Assembly: GCA_016196065.1 (NCBI GenBank)
Contig: JACPYL010000025.1
Location: forward strand, 248,001 to 312,000
Length of the DNA stretch: 64,000 nt
Origin: Acidobacteriota bacterium
Lineage (GTDB): Bacteria; Acidobacteriota; Terriglobia; Terriglobales; Acidobacteriaceae
Direction: 5' to 3'
Position 1 is the first letter of the stretch. The number at the start of each line of letters is the position of its first letter. Of the stretch, positions 8,307-19,435 are shown piece by piece. A model generated the notes under the pieces. That model had not been told where the DNA came from. It ran no database searches and was given only the letters and a program-made list of their open reading frames with translations. The position numbers and the translations under genes are program-made.

Positions 8307-9569
8307 ATGGACACAATCACGCCGACTCCGTCTGAATCAACGCCCCGCAACATTTATGCGTTCGGACTGACTTCGCTGCTGAACGATACGGCGAGCGAGA
8401 TGGCCTACTGGGTTTTGCCTGCATTCCTCGCCTCGATCGGCGCCGGACCAGCGCAACTGGGCATCATCGAAGGCATCGCTGAGAGTGTCGCATCCATCGC
8501 AAAGCTTTTTTCTGGATACCTAGCGGATCGCCTGCCGCGCCGGAAGCCTCTGGTCGTTGGCGGATACGTGGTTGCAAACGCCGTAAAACCGCTGCTTGCC
8601 CTGGTTTCTTCGTGGTCGCAAGTCCTCGGAATTCGCTTCGCCGACCGGTTTGCAAAAGGGATTCGTGGCACCGCACGCGACGTGATGGTTGCTGAGTCGG
8701 TAGACTCCTCGCGCATCGGCGCGGCCTATGGGTTGATCCAGGCCCTGGACTCAGCCGGAGCGATCTTCGGCCCGCTCGCCGCCCTTGCCCTGATCGGAAC
8801 CTTCGGCATGCGTGGCGTCTTTTGGGCCGCTGCGATTCCCGGAGGTCTGGCCATTCTGGTGGCCATCTTCGGAATTCGCGAAACTCACCACCGCGAGTCC
8901 AAGTCTCAGACGGAGATTCTTTCTTCGGTCGATGACAAACACAGCGACGCTGCCGCTCGCACTGCGAAGATTTCCACACAGGCGGCCGCGCTATCCACGC
9001 CTCGCCTTCCCACACCTTTCTATTACGTGCTTTTGGTCGTCACGCTATTTTCCATGGGAAATTCCAGCGACATGTTTCTCATCTTGCGGGCGGGGAGTAT
9101 CGGGATTCCGGTATCGCAGGCACCTTTGCTGGGATTGGTCTTCAACATCACCTACACACTGCTTTCCTGGCCGGCGGGAAAATTTAGTGACCGTTTCTCC
9201 CGCTCCACCATTGCCGCGGCGGGATATTTCGTGTTCGCGATCGTGTATCTGGTCTTCGCGCTCGCGCCTTCCCAATTGGCAATCTGGACGTCGATGGCTT
9301 TCTATGGCCTTTTCTATGCGCTGACGAATCCGGTGCTCAAAGCACTCGTGGTGGAAACGGTTGCGCCCGAAGTCCGCGGCCGGGCGCTGGGCATCTATTA
9401 CTTCCTGACCAGCGTTACCACCCTTTTCGCCAGCGTGATCACAGGAGAACTGTGGAAGGTGTACGGCGCGCGCGTTCCCTTCTATCTGTCAGCAGGAATC
9501 GCCGCCGTCTCTGCGTTGCTTCTGCTCGCGCGTCCAAAGCGAAAAACCGGAACCGCAAGAGCGCGGTAA
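8307..9569 (+). CDS. Major facilitator superfamily transporter
   Basis: A 420-residue membrane protein with about 12 hydrophobic segments and a charged central loop (about residues 190-225). The N-terminal half shows LTSLLNDTASEMAYWVLPAF and the MFS loop 2-3 pattern GYLADRLPRRKPLVVGGYV, with ADRFAKGIRGTARDVMVAE in loop 4-5; the C-terminal half has WPAGKFSDRFSRSTI. This signature is typical of the bacterial MFS_1 subgroup related to arabinose or drug efflux permeases; the substrate is unknown. The ATG at 8307 is preferred because upstream in-frame sequence lies antisense to the DUF2203 gene. It converges with the regulator gene, whose stop follows immediately. Confidence 0.9.
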   Translation: MDTITPTPSESTPRNIYAFGLTSLLNDTASEMAYWVLPAFLASIGAGPAQLGIIEGIAESVASIAKLFSGYLADRLPRRKPLVVGGYVVANAVKPLLALVSSWSQVLGIRFADRFAKGIRGTARDVMVAESVDSSRIGAAYGLIQALDSAGAIFGPLAALALIGTFGMRGVFWAAAIPGGLAILVAIFGIRETHHRESKSQTEILSSVDDKHSDAAARTAKISTQAAALSTPRLPTPFYYVLLVVTLFSMGNSSDMFLILRAGSIGIPVSQAPLLGLVFNITYTLLSWPAGKFSDRFSRSTIAAAGYFVFAIVYLVFALAPSQLAIWTSMAFYGLFYALTNPVLKALVVETVAPEVRGRALGIYYFLTSVTTLFASVITGELWKVYGARVPFYLSAGIAAVSALLLLARPKRKTGTARAR

Positions 9570-11498
9570 TTAGGAAGTCGGCTGCACCGGGCCATTCAGC
9601 CCGGCGCGCTTTAGCAAGTCCTGAAAGCGACTGTCGGCGCGCAACCGTTCGAAACATGGATCGACCTTCAGGTAGCGTACATACGGATCTCGGGCCGTAA
9701 GCGCTTTCTCCAGAAGGTTCAGGGTGACCTGATCTTTTCCCAGCCCGCTGTAAACCAGCGCTACGGCAAGCGGGCTTACATCGGGTATCGCTTTCAGTTC
9801 CCTGATGGTTTTCTCCGCTTCCTGGGTCCGTCCACTTACAGCATAGGCGTAGCCGAGAAATCCGATCGCGTACTTGTTGCCGTTGTTGGCGGCAATCTGG
9901 CGGCGAAATTCTTCAATGCCTTCTTCATGAAGGCCCTTTTCGCGGTATGCGATGGCGAGCACGTAGTGTGCGTCGGCAAAGTTGGGATCGAGCTGAATGG
10001 CCCGCCGGCACTCGAGAATAGCCATTTCAAACTGCCTCGCAAACACGTATGCAGCGGCAAGGTTCACGACCACCGGCGCAGAAAGTGGATCGACTTCAAC
10101 TGCGCGTTTGGCTTCTTCGATGGCCTCCTGATGGCGCCCCATGCGAGAAAGGAAGTGAGAGTACCAATGGCGTGCTTGCCCGTAGCTGGGATTCAGATCG
10201 ATCGCCTTCTTGTATTCCGTCTCGGCGCCGGCCCAATCCCAATCGTAGTCTTCGCGAATGGAGGCCATGGCGGTGTGCGCCTCGGCCAGATTCGGATTCA
10301 ATTCGAGCGCTCGCTGTGACGCCGCCCGCGCTTTGTTCAATGTCTCGGTCGCGGGATACAGTCCGGAGTAGGGCAACAGATTGTATCCCTGTGCAATTCC
10401 AGCCCACGCGAGCGCGTAGTGCGGGTCTTTCACGAGCGCCTGTTCGAACAGTTGAATCGCGCGCAGCGTGTTCCCTTCGTTGAGCTTTGACAGGTTGTAG
10501 TTGCCTTCCAGATAGAGGCGGAAGGCTTCTGAGTCACGCGTATCGGCAGGCAGAGCTTGTTCACTGGGAGGGATTCGCAACCGCATGTGTTGCACGGTTT
10601 GCGACGCAATTTCATCCTCGATGCCCGCGAGTTGCGACGTCTTGCGGTCATAGCGTTCGCCCCAGATTGTATGGTTGTCGGTTGCGTCGACCAGTTCAAT
10701 GCCGATGTGAATCGTATCTCCATCGGGCCGCAAGCGGCCGACCAGTACCGCTCCCACTCCTAACTCCTGCCCCACGACGCTGGCGTCTACGTGCTGGCTC
10801 TTGTAACGGAAGCTGGAATTCCTCGACATCACGCGCAGTTCGGTGAACCGGGACAAGGCGTGAATTACGGATTCGCCCAGGCCATCGCTTAGATACTCCG
10901 AGTCGGACCGGTCGCCAATGTTCTCAAAAGGCAGCACGGCGACGGAATAGTTGCCAACCGCTCCCGGCCCGCGAAAGAGCGAAGGAATCATCGCCACTGC
11001 GAGCAGTGGGATCGCCAGAACCGCAACAACGTATTTCTTGCGTGTCCCAAGCCAGCTGACCGCCCAGTGAAATTGCCGGCTCGTGGTGGACGAAACCTCT
11101 GCTTGATCAGCAGCCGCGGGGCTACTCTCCCGAGAAAGTTCCAACGCCGACTCGTCAGTATTGATACTTTGCACGGGCGCTATAAATCGGTAGCCACGCC
11201 GTGAAAGGGTCTCGACAAAACGAGGACTCTCAGCCGAATCTCCCAGCGCATCGCGCAATTTGTTGATGGCCTTGTTCAGGCTGTGATCGAAGTCGACGAA
11301 GACGTCGCTGTCCCAGAGATGAGACTGCAGTTGCTCGCGCGTCACGATTTCGCCAGGACGCTCCAGCAGGAGCATCAGCAGCCGCAGGGGTTGACCCTGG
11401 AGCTTGATTCGCAGGCCCTGTTTTCGAAGTTCCTGGCGCTGCAGGTCCACTTCGAAGACACCAAAACGCCATTTCTTTCCGGAACCAGAACTCGTCAT
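9570..11498 (-). CDS. CadC-type winged-helix transcriptional regulator with TPR repeats
   Basis: A 642-residue membrane-anchored regulator. Residues about 10-105 form an OmpR/PhoB-type DNA-binding domain (FGVFEVDLQRQELRKQG, LLMLLLERPGEIVTREQL, FVDFDHSLNKAINKLRDALG, VETLSRRGYRFIAPV). One transmembrane helix follows (KKYVVAVLAIPLLAVAMIP), then an extracytoplasmic FlgO/TolB-like region (VAVLPFENIGDRSDSEYLSDG) and a tetratricopeptide array of roughly seven repeats to the C-terminus. The architecture suggests a one-component sensor that binds DNA while anchored in the membrane. It is divergent from the lactonase lipoprotein gene (236-nt spacer), a plausible target. An in-frame start at 11582 exists, but the ATG at 11498 sits just before the conserved domain. 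Confidence 0.9.
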   Translation of the reverse strand: MTSSGSGKKWRFGVFEVDLQRQELRKQGLRIKLQGQPLRLLMLLLERPGEIVTREQLQSHLWDSDVFVDFDHSLNKAINKLRDALGDSAESPRFVETLSRRGYRFIAPVQSINTDESALELSRESSPAAADQAEVSSTTSRQFHWAVSWLGTRKKYVVAVLAIPLLAVAMIPSLFRGPGAVGNYSVAVLPFENIGDRSDSEYLSDGLGESVIHALSRFTELRVMSRNSSFRYKSQHVDASVVGQELGVGAVLVGRLRPDGDTIHIGIELVDATDNHTIWGERYDRKTSQLAGIEDEIASQTVQHMRLRIPPSEQALPADTRDSEAFRLYLEGNYNLSKLNEGNTLRAIQLFEQALVKDPHYALAWAGIAQGYNLLPYSGLYPATETLNKARAASQRALELNPNLAEAHTAMASIREDYDWDWAGAETEYKKAIDLNPSYGQARHWYSHFLSRMGRHQEAIEEAKRAVEVDPLSAPVVVNLAAAYVFARQFEMAILECRRAIQLDPNFADAHYVLAIAYREKGLHEEGIEEFRRQIAANNGNKYAIGFLGYAYAVSGRTQEAEKTIRELKAIPDVSPLAVALVYSGLGKDQVTLNLLEKALTARDPYVRYLKVDPCFERLRADSRFQDLLKRAGLNGPVQPTS

Positions 11499-11733
11499 CG
11501 TTGGGTTGCAAGGGGGGAGTATCGCGGCTTGAGCGGCCCATCCAGTCTCGGACGACCTCTCAAGTTGCTGGGGACAATACATCCTAACCTACTAGATGTC
11601 AACACCTTGGCAGGGGAGAGTTATTTACCCTGCGGGGTATTGATCACGCCTTCGCGCTCCGGTAAGACTCCGCAATCGCTTCGCCCGCGTGGGGACAACT
11701 GACGGTCGGAGTTTTTCACTCACAGGAGAAATC

Positions 11734-13668
11734 ATGCCACGAAGTCAAGTTCGAGGGTTGACGTTCGCCCTTCTGATCGTCACGTTGTTTCTAGGCGGCT
11801 GCAGCAACGATCCAAGCGCTCCCGCCGCGGTTTCAGTCTCCGTGACTCCAACTACCGTCTCGGTACAAACCGGACTGACCCAGCAATTCACGGCAACCGT
11901 AACCAACACCTCGAATACCGCCGTCACCTGGCAGGTCAACGGTGTAACCGGAGGAGACGCCACCAACGGGACGGTCTCAGCTTCCGGACTCTATGCTGCG
12001 CCCGCGACTGCGCCCTCTCCCGCAACAGTCACGGTGACCGCGGTTTCGCAGGCTGACAACACGAAGTCAGCATCGTCTACGGTAACGGTAATCAATCCGC
12101 CGCCAGTGAGTGTGGTGGTAGCTCCGCAGACCGCGAGCGTTGTCGTGGGGGCCACGCAGCAATTCACCGCCACTGTCACCAACGCGAGCGACACCAGCGT
12201 GACCTGGCAGGTGAACGGCGTTACCGGGGGAGACGCCACGCACGGCACGGTTTCTGGAACCGGACTTTACACGGCGCCAGTCGGCGTTCCGAGTCCTGCC
12301 GACGTAACGGTGACTGCGGTATCGGTCGCCGACCCAACCAAGTCCGACAGCGCGACCGTGACCGTGACCTCGGCTCCTGTGATTACGGTGACCATTGCGC
12401 CCAAGACTGCCAGCGTCGCGGTCACCGCAACGAAGCAGTTCACTGCGACCGTCACCGGAACCGCCAACACGGCAGTCACCTGGGACGTCAACGGAACTGC
12501 CGGCGGTGACGCAACTCACGGCACGATTTCAAACACCGGACTGTACACAGCCCCCGCCGCAGTTCCGAGTCCCGCAACCGTGAGCGTAACGGCCACTTCT
12601 GTTGCCGACAACACCAAGTCCGATACGGCGACTGTCACGATCACAAGCGCGCCGCCCGCCAACCGGTTCGTGTATGTAGGCAGTTTCCCCGACAGCACCA
12701 TCAAGATCTTCTCCGTGAATGACACAACCGGCCTTCTGACCGCGGCTGGAGGTATCTCCACCGGCGCGAACACGAACCCCGGCTTCCTTGCGATGCATCC
12801 TGGCGGAAAGTTTCTGTACAGCTTGAATCGCGGCGCAGCCAACATCGGCATCTACAGTGTGAACGCGACGACGGGTGCTCTGACAGCCGCGGGAACGGCG
12901 GCCGCAGATACCGATCCGTTCTACATGGTCTTCTCGCCGGACGGGAACTTTGCCTACGTCACTTGCGACACGGCGTCGATGCTGTTCGCATTCTCGGTCA
13001 ACACGACGACCGGCGCACTGACGCAGGTCTCCGGATCACCCTATGCGATGGGCGGAGGACGCGTCCGCGGACTCGCCGTCACACCCAACAATAAGTATCT
13101 CTACGTGACCGATCGCGACGCGGATAACATCCAGGCGTTCGTGATCGCGTCCGGAGTGCTTAGCCCGGTTGCCGGATCGCCCTTCCCCGCCGGCACCGCA
13201 GTTGGGACCGCGGTTGCCGATAGCCAGAGCAAGTATCTCTACGTCGGCAACCGCGACGACAATAACGTAGGCGGCTATAGCATCAACAACTCCACCGGCG
13301 CCCTTACTGCCATCAACACGTATCCCTCAGGGGGAACACAGACTTCGGTCTGGACATTTGATCCTTCTGGAACTCACCTGTACGGCGGCAACGCCGTCAG
13401 CAACGATGTCCTGGCATTCACGATCAATGCGAATGGCACACTGACTGCGGTCGCCGGAATGCCTTTCACGACGAACACCGAACCCGGCGGAGGCGGACTC
13501 CATCCCAACGGAAAGTTTGCCTACGTCGTCAACCAGGTTTCGGAGATCTCAGTGACTCCTGGAGCGATCACCATCTACTCGGTGGACTCGACGACCGGAG
13601 TGCTGACTCAGATCAGCAGCATGGCGAGCGGATCAAACAATTCGGCGGGATTCGCCATCACACCATAA
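11734..13668 (+). CDS. Lipoprotein with three Ig-like repeats and a lactonase-type beta-propeller
   Basis: A 644-residue exported lipoprotein: signal peptide with lipobox LFLGGC, then three tandem Ig-like repeats of about 95 residues, each containing a TVTWQVNGV.GGDATHGT-like core, then a seven-bladed propeller from about residue 310 onward. The blades repeat FVYVGSFPDSTIKIFSV-, FLYSLNRGAANIGIYSV- and YVTDRDADNIQAFVI-like strands, as in the 6-phosphogluconolactonase/YVTN group (PF10282 type). Many such surface proteins are not enzymes, so a catalytic role is unproven. CAGGAGA lies 6 nt before the ATG at 11734. A strong terminator follows the stop. Confidence 0.88.
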   Translation: MPRSQVRGLTFALLIVTLFLGGCSNDPSAPAAVSVSVTPTTVSVQTGLTQQFTATVTNTSNTAVTWQVNGVTGGDATNGTVSASGLYAAPATAPSPATVTVTAVSQADNTKSASSTVTVINPPPVSVVVAPQTASVVVGATQQFTATVTNASDTSVTWQVNGVTGGDATHGTVSGTGLYTAPVGVPSPADVTVTAVSVADPTKSDSATVTVTSAPVITVTIAPKTASVAVTATKQFTATVTGTANTAVTWDVNGTAGGDATHGTISNTGLYTAPAAVPSPATVSVTATSVADNTKSDTATVTITSAPPANRFVYVGSFPDSTIKIFSVNDTTGLLTAAGGISTGANTNPGFLAMHPGGKFLYSLNRGAANIGIYSVNATTGALTAAGTAAADTDPFYMVFSPDGNFAYVTCDTASMLFAFSVNTTTGALTQVSGSPYAMGGGRVRGLAVTPNNKYLYVTDRDADNIQAFVIASGVLSPVAGSPFPAGTAVGTAVADSQSKYLYVGNRDDNNVGGYSINNSTGALTAINTYPSGGTQTSVWTFDPSGTHLYGGNAVSNDVLAFTINANGTLTAVAGMPFTTNTEPGGGGLHPNGKFAYVVNQVSEISVTPGAITIYSVDSTTGVLTQISSMASGSNNSAGFAITP

Positions 13669-13691
13669 CCCTCCCCGCTTTGTAGCGAACA

Positions 13692-13737
13692 GACTGGGCC
13701 TTGCTTACCCAAAAGCAGGGCCCGGTCCTTTATTTTG
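13692..13737 (+). terminator. Rho-independent terminator after the lactonase lipoprotein
   Basis: A 15-bp stem (13692-13706 with 13713-13727, two G-U pairs) closes on the six-base loop ACCCAA and is followed by a T-rich tail CTTTATTTTG. It lies 24 nt after the stop codon of the lipoprotein gene and isolates it from the downstream TonB receptor. Confidence 0.8.
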
Positions 13738-13917
13738 CCTCGATCTCTCAACGAAACGCAAGACTCACGCATCGATACTCTTTTTCTACTATTGTCCTCC
13801 GACTCGCCGTTCCCAATAATCAACCAACTTTCGTGGGGAAGTCTGCGCTTGCCGCGGACGACCGTATTCCATCTAGACGTGCAGCGACGCGCCACAGCGC
13901 CAAGGGAAACAAAACTA

Positions 13918-16900
13918 ATGACCCGTCTCAAGATTGAGCTCTATCTATCCATCGCGATTCTTCTGGTTGGCAGCGCTTTGGCCCAGCAGATCACAGGCAG
14001 CATTCGAGGAACGGCAAACGACCCCAGTGGCGCCATCGTTCGCGATGCGATCGTGACGGCCACGCAGGTCGAAACGTCGCGGACACGCACCGCTGTCACG
14101 GATCATGACGGCAACTACGTCATCCTGGAACTGCCCGTGGGCCACTACCGAATTGAAGTCGCAGCCAAGGGCTTCCAGAAATATGTTCAAGAGGGGATCT
14201 CGCTGAGTGTCAACGAGACTCTGTCAGTGCCTGTTCGTCTCGCCGTGGGGTCGGAGACGGAAAAAGTCGTCGTCACGGCGGATGCGCAATTGATCCAGCA
14301 GACGGTCACGAGCCTGGGGAAGACGGTATTGCAGCAGGAACTCCTGGACCTGCCCTTGAATGGACGCGACTTCTCAACACTCGGACTACTCCAACCCGGA
14401 GTCGTGCCACTGACACCCGGACTTCGCGAAGCGGGCGGGATATTGCGTGGCAAGCAAGGCTATGCGGTGAACGGCCAGCGGCCGGAGTCCAACAACTTCC
14501 TCATTGATGGCGCCAGCAACTTCAACGGTGTGGATGCTGGCTTCGTACTGCAGCCGCCCGTCGATGCGATCGCCGAATTTCGCATTCTGACACACAGCGC
14601 AAACGCCGAGTTCGGCCACAGCACTGGCTCGACCACGAATATCATCACCAAATCAGGATCCAATCGCTTTCACGGCGCACTCTGGGAGTTCCTGCGCAAC
14701 GACGCTTTTGATGCCACCAACTTCTTTGCTACATCCGCTGAACCTCTGAAGCAGAACCAGTTCGGTGCGAGTATCGGTGGACCGATCCGCAAGGACAAAA
14801 CCTTCTTCTACGGATACTACGAGGGGTTCCGCAATCGACAGGGAGTAACCCAGGGATCCACCGTGCCGTCACTGGCGGAGAGGCAGGGCGACTTTTCCCA
14901 GCTGTGTCCGGAGGACGTCGGGTTTGATCCTGAAAGCGGGATTTGCCGGAACTTTAATCCGGAGCAGGGCGATCTTGGAGGACAGCTGGTCAACCTCTTC
15001 AGTTTCACGCCTTATCCGTTCAACCAGTTCACCGACTACAACCCGGATTCTCAGTTCCTACAGAACCTCCTGGGCCTTTTCCCGGAGCCGAACAGTGGAA
15101 CGAACACCGACAACTTCACGGTGACGCGCCGTGATGACAGCAACCAGTTCGGAATCCGCGTCGACCATTACCTCAGCCCCAAGGACACGTTAAACTTCCG
15201 CTACTCGTTCAATGACGGAACCGCTTTCGATCCGCTCTCTCCATCGGGAGCGAGCGTACCTGGATTTCCAATCGGCGAAACATTCCGCGCCCAAAACTTC
15301 GTGACCACGGAGACGCACACCTTCTCACCGTCGATGATTGGCGTTTTCCGCTTCTCCTTCCTGCGCAACAAATTTCTCCACGGGGAGAGGACCAACCACA
15401 CGACGCCGGGCGATCTGGGCTTCGGATACGATCCCAGCCTGGAGGCCGCCGTGGGACCGCCCTTCATCCAGGTAAATGGCTATACCACGGTTGGCGATCC
15501 GATTACGGGCCCGCGAAACACCTATCAGAATACGTTCGACTACTCGGGCGCACTCACGTGGATTCGCGGCCGCCATGAGATCAAATTCGGTGGGGGGTAC
15601 CAGCGGGCACAGATCAATGTTCTGCAAGGTATCGCCACCAACGGATTCTTTGTTGTCGCTGGCTTCCCTATTTCTGATCCCTTTGCGAGCCTGCTCTTTC
15701 AGCAGCCCGTCTTCTTTCTGCAGGGACGCGGCGACTTCGGGCGCGGCATCCGTGGCAATGCCTTCAACTTCTACGGTCAGGATACGTTTCGCCTCTCCTC
15801 GCGCCTGACACTGAATCTCGGAGTCCGTTACGAAGTACCTTCCCCCTACACCGAAATTCACAATCGACAAAGCCTCTGGGTGCCGGATGCGCAATCGAAG
15901 GTCTTCCCGAATGCTCCTGCCGGTCTGCTCTATCCGGGTGACCCGGGAGTGCCCGCCGGGTTGATTCCAACATTCAGAAAGGGATTTGCTCCGCGCGTTG
16001 GCTTTGCCTGGGATCCAACAGGGGCTTCCAAGTGGCTGGTGACGTCGTCGTATGGAATCTTCTACGAGCCCTACTACACGGGCCAAGGCGGTCCCCTACA
16101 GGCGCCGATCAGCGCACCTCCCTACCTGCAAACGGCTCAGATCAACCTTCCAAACTTCCAAAATCCATTTGCCCCAGACGGCCCGCCGCCGCCGGGAACG
16201 TTTGTCACTCCGATGACGAACCTGACTTTGGCGCGCAACCTGCCTTTGCCGTACGCGCAGGATTGGGACTTGAACATTCAGCGCTCATTCGGCAACGACT
16301 TTCTTGTGGAAGTTGGATACGTCGGAACCAAGGGCACGAAACTACCGCGCTTTGTGGAAGGCAATCCGGCTGTATTCATTCCCGGCGAGTCTTCTCCCAA
16401 CAACGTCGACCAGCGCCGCCTCCATTCGGGTTGCGGACTTGAGGATCCAGAGAGCGACTGTGTCTACGCTTCCACCGGGTTGATCACCGGCAATACGAAT
16501 TCTTCTTACAACGCACTGCAAGCGAGCGCCCGCAAGCGTTTCAGCCACGGCGTGTCGTTCCTGGCTTCGTATACGTATTCGAAGTCAATCGACTACGCTT
16601 CGTCATTCAACATGACAGGATCAGCCTCGAAGCCAGTGGCGGGCGAGAACGATCTGGCGCAGGATCCCTTCAACCTCGCCGCAGAGCGCGGCCGGTCCTT
16701 GTTCGATTCCCGGCACCGTTTCGTACTGAGCTACGAATGGAGCCTGCCGTTCTGGCAGAAGTCCCATAATTGGTATCAGTACGCATTCGGCGCGTGGCAG
16801 GTCAATGGCATCTTCACCGCTATGTCGGGAACGCCTTTCACGGTGTTCGACTCCAACGACTACTCTCTACAGGGCGGGGCACCAGAAATTACCGGCTTCA

Positions 16901-17247
16901 CCGCCAACCGGCCGAACCTGGTGGGCAATCCGAACGCAGGACCGAAGACGACAACGGAGTGGTTCAACATCGACGCCTTCGCGAAGGTAACCGATCCCGG
17001 AACCTTCGGGACCGCAGGCCGCAACATCGTGCAGGGCCCACGCTACACCAATTGGGACTTCTCCGCGTTCAAGAACTTCAAGATCAAGGAGTCGAAGGAA
17101 TTTCAATTCCGGGCGGAGTTCTTCAACGTTCTAAACCATCCAAATTTCCGGATTCCCGACAGCGATATCAGTTCGCCGACATTCGGAAACATTCAGGCAG
17201 CACAGAGCCAGCGAGTGATTCAACTGGCGCTTAAGTTTCTTTATTAA
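13918..17247 (+). CDS. TonB-dependent receptor, Oar-like, complete
   Basis: An 1109-residue outer-membrane protein. A signal peptide ending in ALAQQ precedes a carboxypeptidase regulatory-like domain (ITGSIRGTANDPSGAIV, DHDGNYVILELPVGHYRIEV), a plug domain (DLPLNGRDFSTLGLLQPGV, YAVNGQRPESNNFLIDGAS, NAEFGHSTGSTTNIITKSG) and a long beta-barrel ending in aromatic KFLY. Members of this acidobacterial family are presumed transporters of polymers or siderophore-like compounds with a TonB partner; the ligand is unknown. The ATG at 13918 has AAGGGA upstream; the in-frame extension back to 13735 lacks a signal peptide. The stop overlaps the 3' end of the convergent VanZ gene by 17 nt. Confidence 0.93.
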   Translation: MTRLKIELYLSIAILLVGSALAQQITGSIRGTANDPSGAIVRDAIVTATQVETSRTRTAVTDHDGNYVILELPVGHYRIEVAAKGFQKYVQEGISLSVNETLSVPVRLAVGSETEKVVVTADAQLIQQTVTSLGKTVLQQELLDLPLNGRDFSTLGLLQPGVVPLTPGLREAGGILRGKQGYAVNGQRPESNNFLIDGASNFNGVDAGFVLQPPVDAIAEFRILTHSANAEFGHSTGSTTNIITKSGSNRFHGALWEFLRNDAFDATNFFATSAEPLKQNQFGASIGGPIRKDKTFFYGYYEGFRNRQGVTQGSTVPSLAERQGDFSQLCPEDVGFDPESGICRNFNPEQGDLGGQLVNLFSFTPYPFNQFTDYNPDSQFLQNLLGLFPEPNSGTNTDNFTVTRRDDSNQFGIRVDHYLSPKDTLNFRYSFNDGTAFDPLSPSGASVPGFPIGETFRAQNFVTTETHTFSPSMIGVFRFSFLRNKFLHGERTNHTTPGDLGFGYDPSLEAAVGPPFIQVNGYTTVGDPITGPRNTYQNTFDYSGALTWIRGRHEIKFGGGYQRAQINVLQGIATNGFFVVAGFPISDPFASLLFQQPVFFLQGRGDFGRGIRGNAFNFYGQDTFRLSSRLTLNLGVRYEVPSPYTEIHNRQSLWVPDAQSKVFPNAPAGLLYPGDPGVPAGLIPTFRKGFAPRVGFAWDPTGASKWLVTSSYGIFYEPYYTGQGGPLQAPISAPPYLQTAQINLPNFQNPFAPDGPPPPGTFVTPMTNLTLARNLPLPYAQDWDLNIQRSFGNDFLVEVGYVGTKGTKLPRFVEGNPAVFIPGESSPNNVDQRRLHSGCGLEDPESDCVYASTGLITGNTNSSYNALQASARKRFSHGVSFLASYTYSKSIDYASSFNMTGSASKPVAGENDLAQDPFNLAAERGRSLFDSRHRFVLSYEWSLPFWQKSHNWYQYAFGAWQVNGIFTAMSGTPFTVFDSNDYSLQGGAPEITGFTANRPNLVGNPNAGPKTTTEWFNIDAFAKVTDPGTFGTAGRNIVQGPRYTNWDFSAFKNFKIKESKEFQFRAEFFNVLNHPNFRIPDSDISSPTFGNIQAAQSQRVIQLALKFLY

Positions 17248-17707
17248 CCGGCGCAGGCGCTCGCTTACGGAGGGCAAGATAGGCGAGCGCCAGCGCTGCG
17301 AGTCCAGCCGTACTATCGAGAAGAATGTCCCACGGCGTGCCGGTTCTCGACGGAATGTAGCTCTGGTGCCACTCGTCCATCGTCGCGACAAATGCCGTCC
17401 CCAGCCACGCAAACACAGGAAGCAATCGCATCCGCTCCGGGCGATTTGCAAAAGTCATCCAAAGGCCACGCAGCAGCAGAAGTCCCAGCATAGCGTAGCC
17501 GACCACATGCCCTGTCTTGCGCAGGTAGTGGTGCCAGTAATCGAACTCGTAAGGATTGATAAAACCAAAAATGCGCGTCAGCAGGTCATACAGCATGCTG
17601 CCGGTATTCTGCGAGGACAGGTAGTCCGTGGATTCGAACGTGATGAGGCCGATCCATACGATAGCAGGCCACCACGCTCGGGCTAGATTGGGACGGGCAC
17701 TTGGCAA
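17231..17707 (-). CDS. VanZ family membrane protein
   Basis: A 158-residue protein with four hydrophobic helices (AWWPAIVWIGLITFESTDYL, HVVGYAMLGLLLLRGLW, LPVFAWLGTAFVATMDEWHQ, DSTAGLAALALAYLAL) and the family signature KTGHVVGYAMLGLL ... DEWHQSYIPSRTGTPWDILLDS. VanZ-like proteins take their name from a teicoplanin-resistance protein, but most family members have no known role. The open frame reaches 17854 inside guaB; a TTG at 17707 with GGAAGAG seven bases upstream, just after the guaB stop, is the likelier start. It would be co-transcribed with guaB. Confidence 0.78.
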   Translation of the reverse strand: MPSARPNLARAWWPAIVWIGLITFESTDYLSSQNTGSMLYDLLTRIFGFINPYEFDYWHHYLRKTGHVVGYAMLGLLLLRGLWMTFANRPERMRLLPVFAWLGTAFVATMDEWHQSYIPSRTGTPWDILLDSTAGLAALALAYLALRKRAPAPVNKET

Positions 17708-17721
17708 GTTCAGGCTCTTCC

Positions 17722-19280
<1,559 letters not shown>

Positions 19281-19435
19281 ATGGGATGTTCCACATATCG
19301 TCGGTGGCGAGTCGCAGCGGTGATGGTCGGGAATGCCATCCTTAACAAAAAAGCTGATGTGCCTTGATTGCCAAATTGCATAAAACAAGATAAATTCCCC
19401 TATTCCCCTATGTTCCGCCCTACCGTGGAGGTTTC

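Noticed and set aside
11627-11640. TACCCTGCGGGGTA palindrome in the regulator-lactonase spacer
   Set aside because: A short semi-palindrome; too common by chance in GC-rich DNA to call an operator.
15325-16086. 253-codon minus-strand frame inside the TonB receptor gene
   Set aside because: Shadow frame; the sense strand encodes a continuous barrel.
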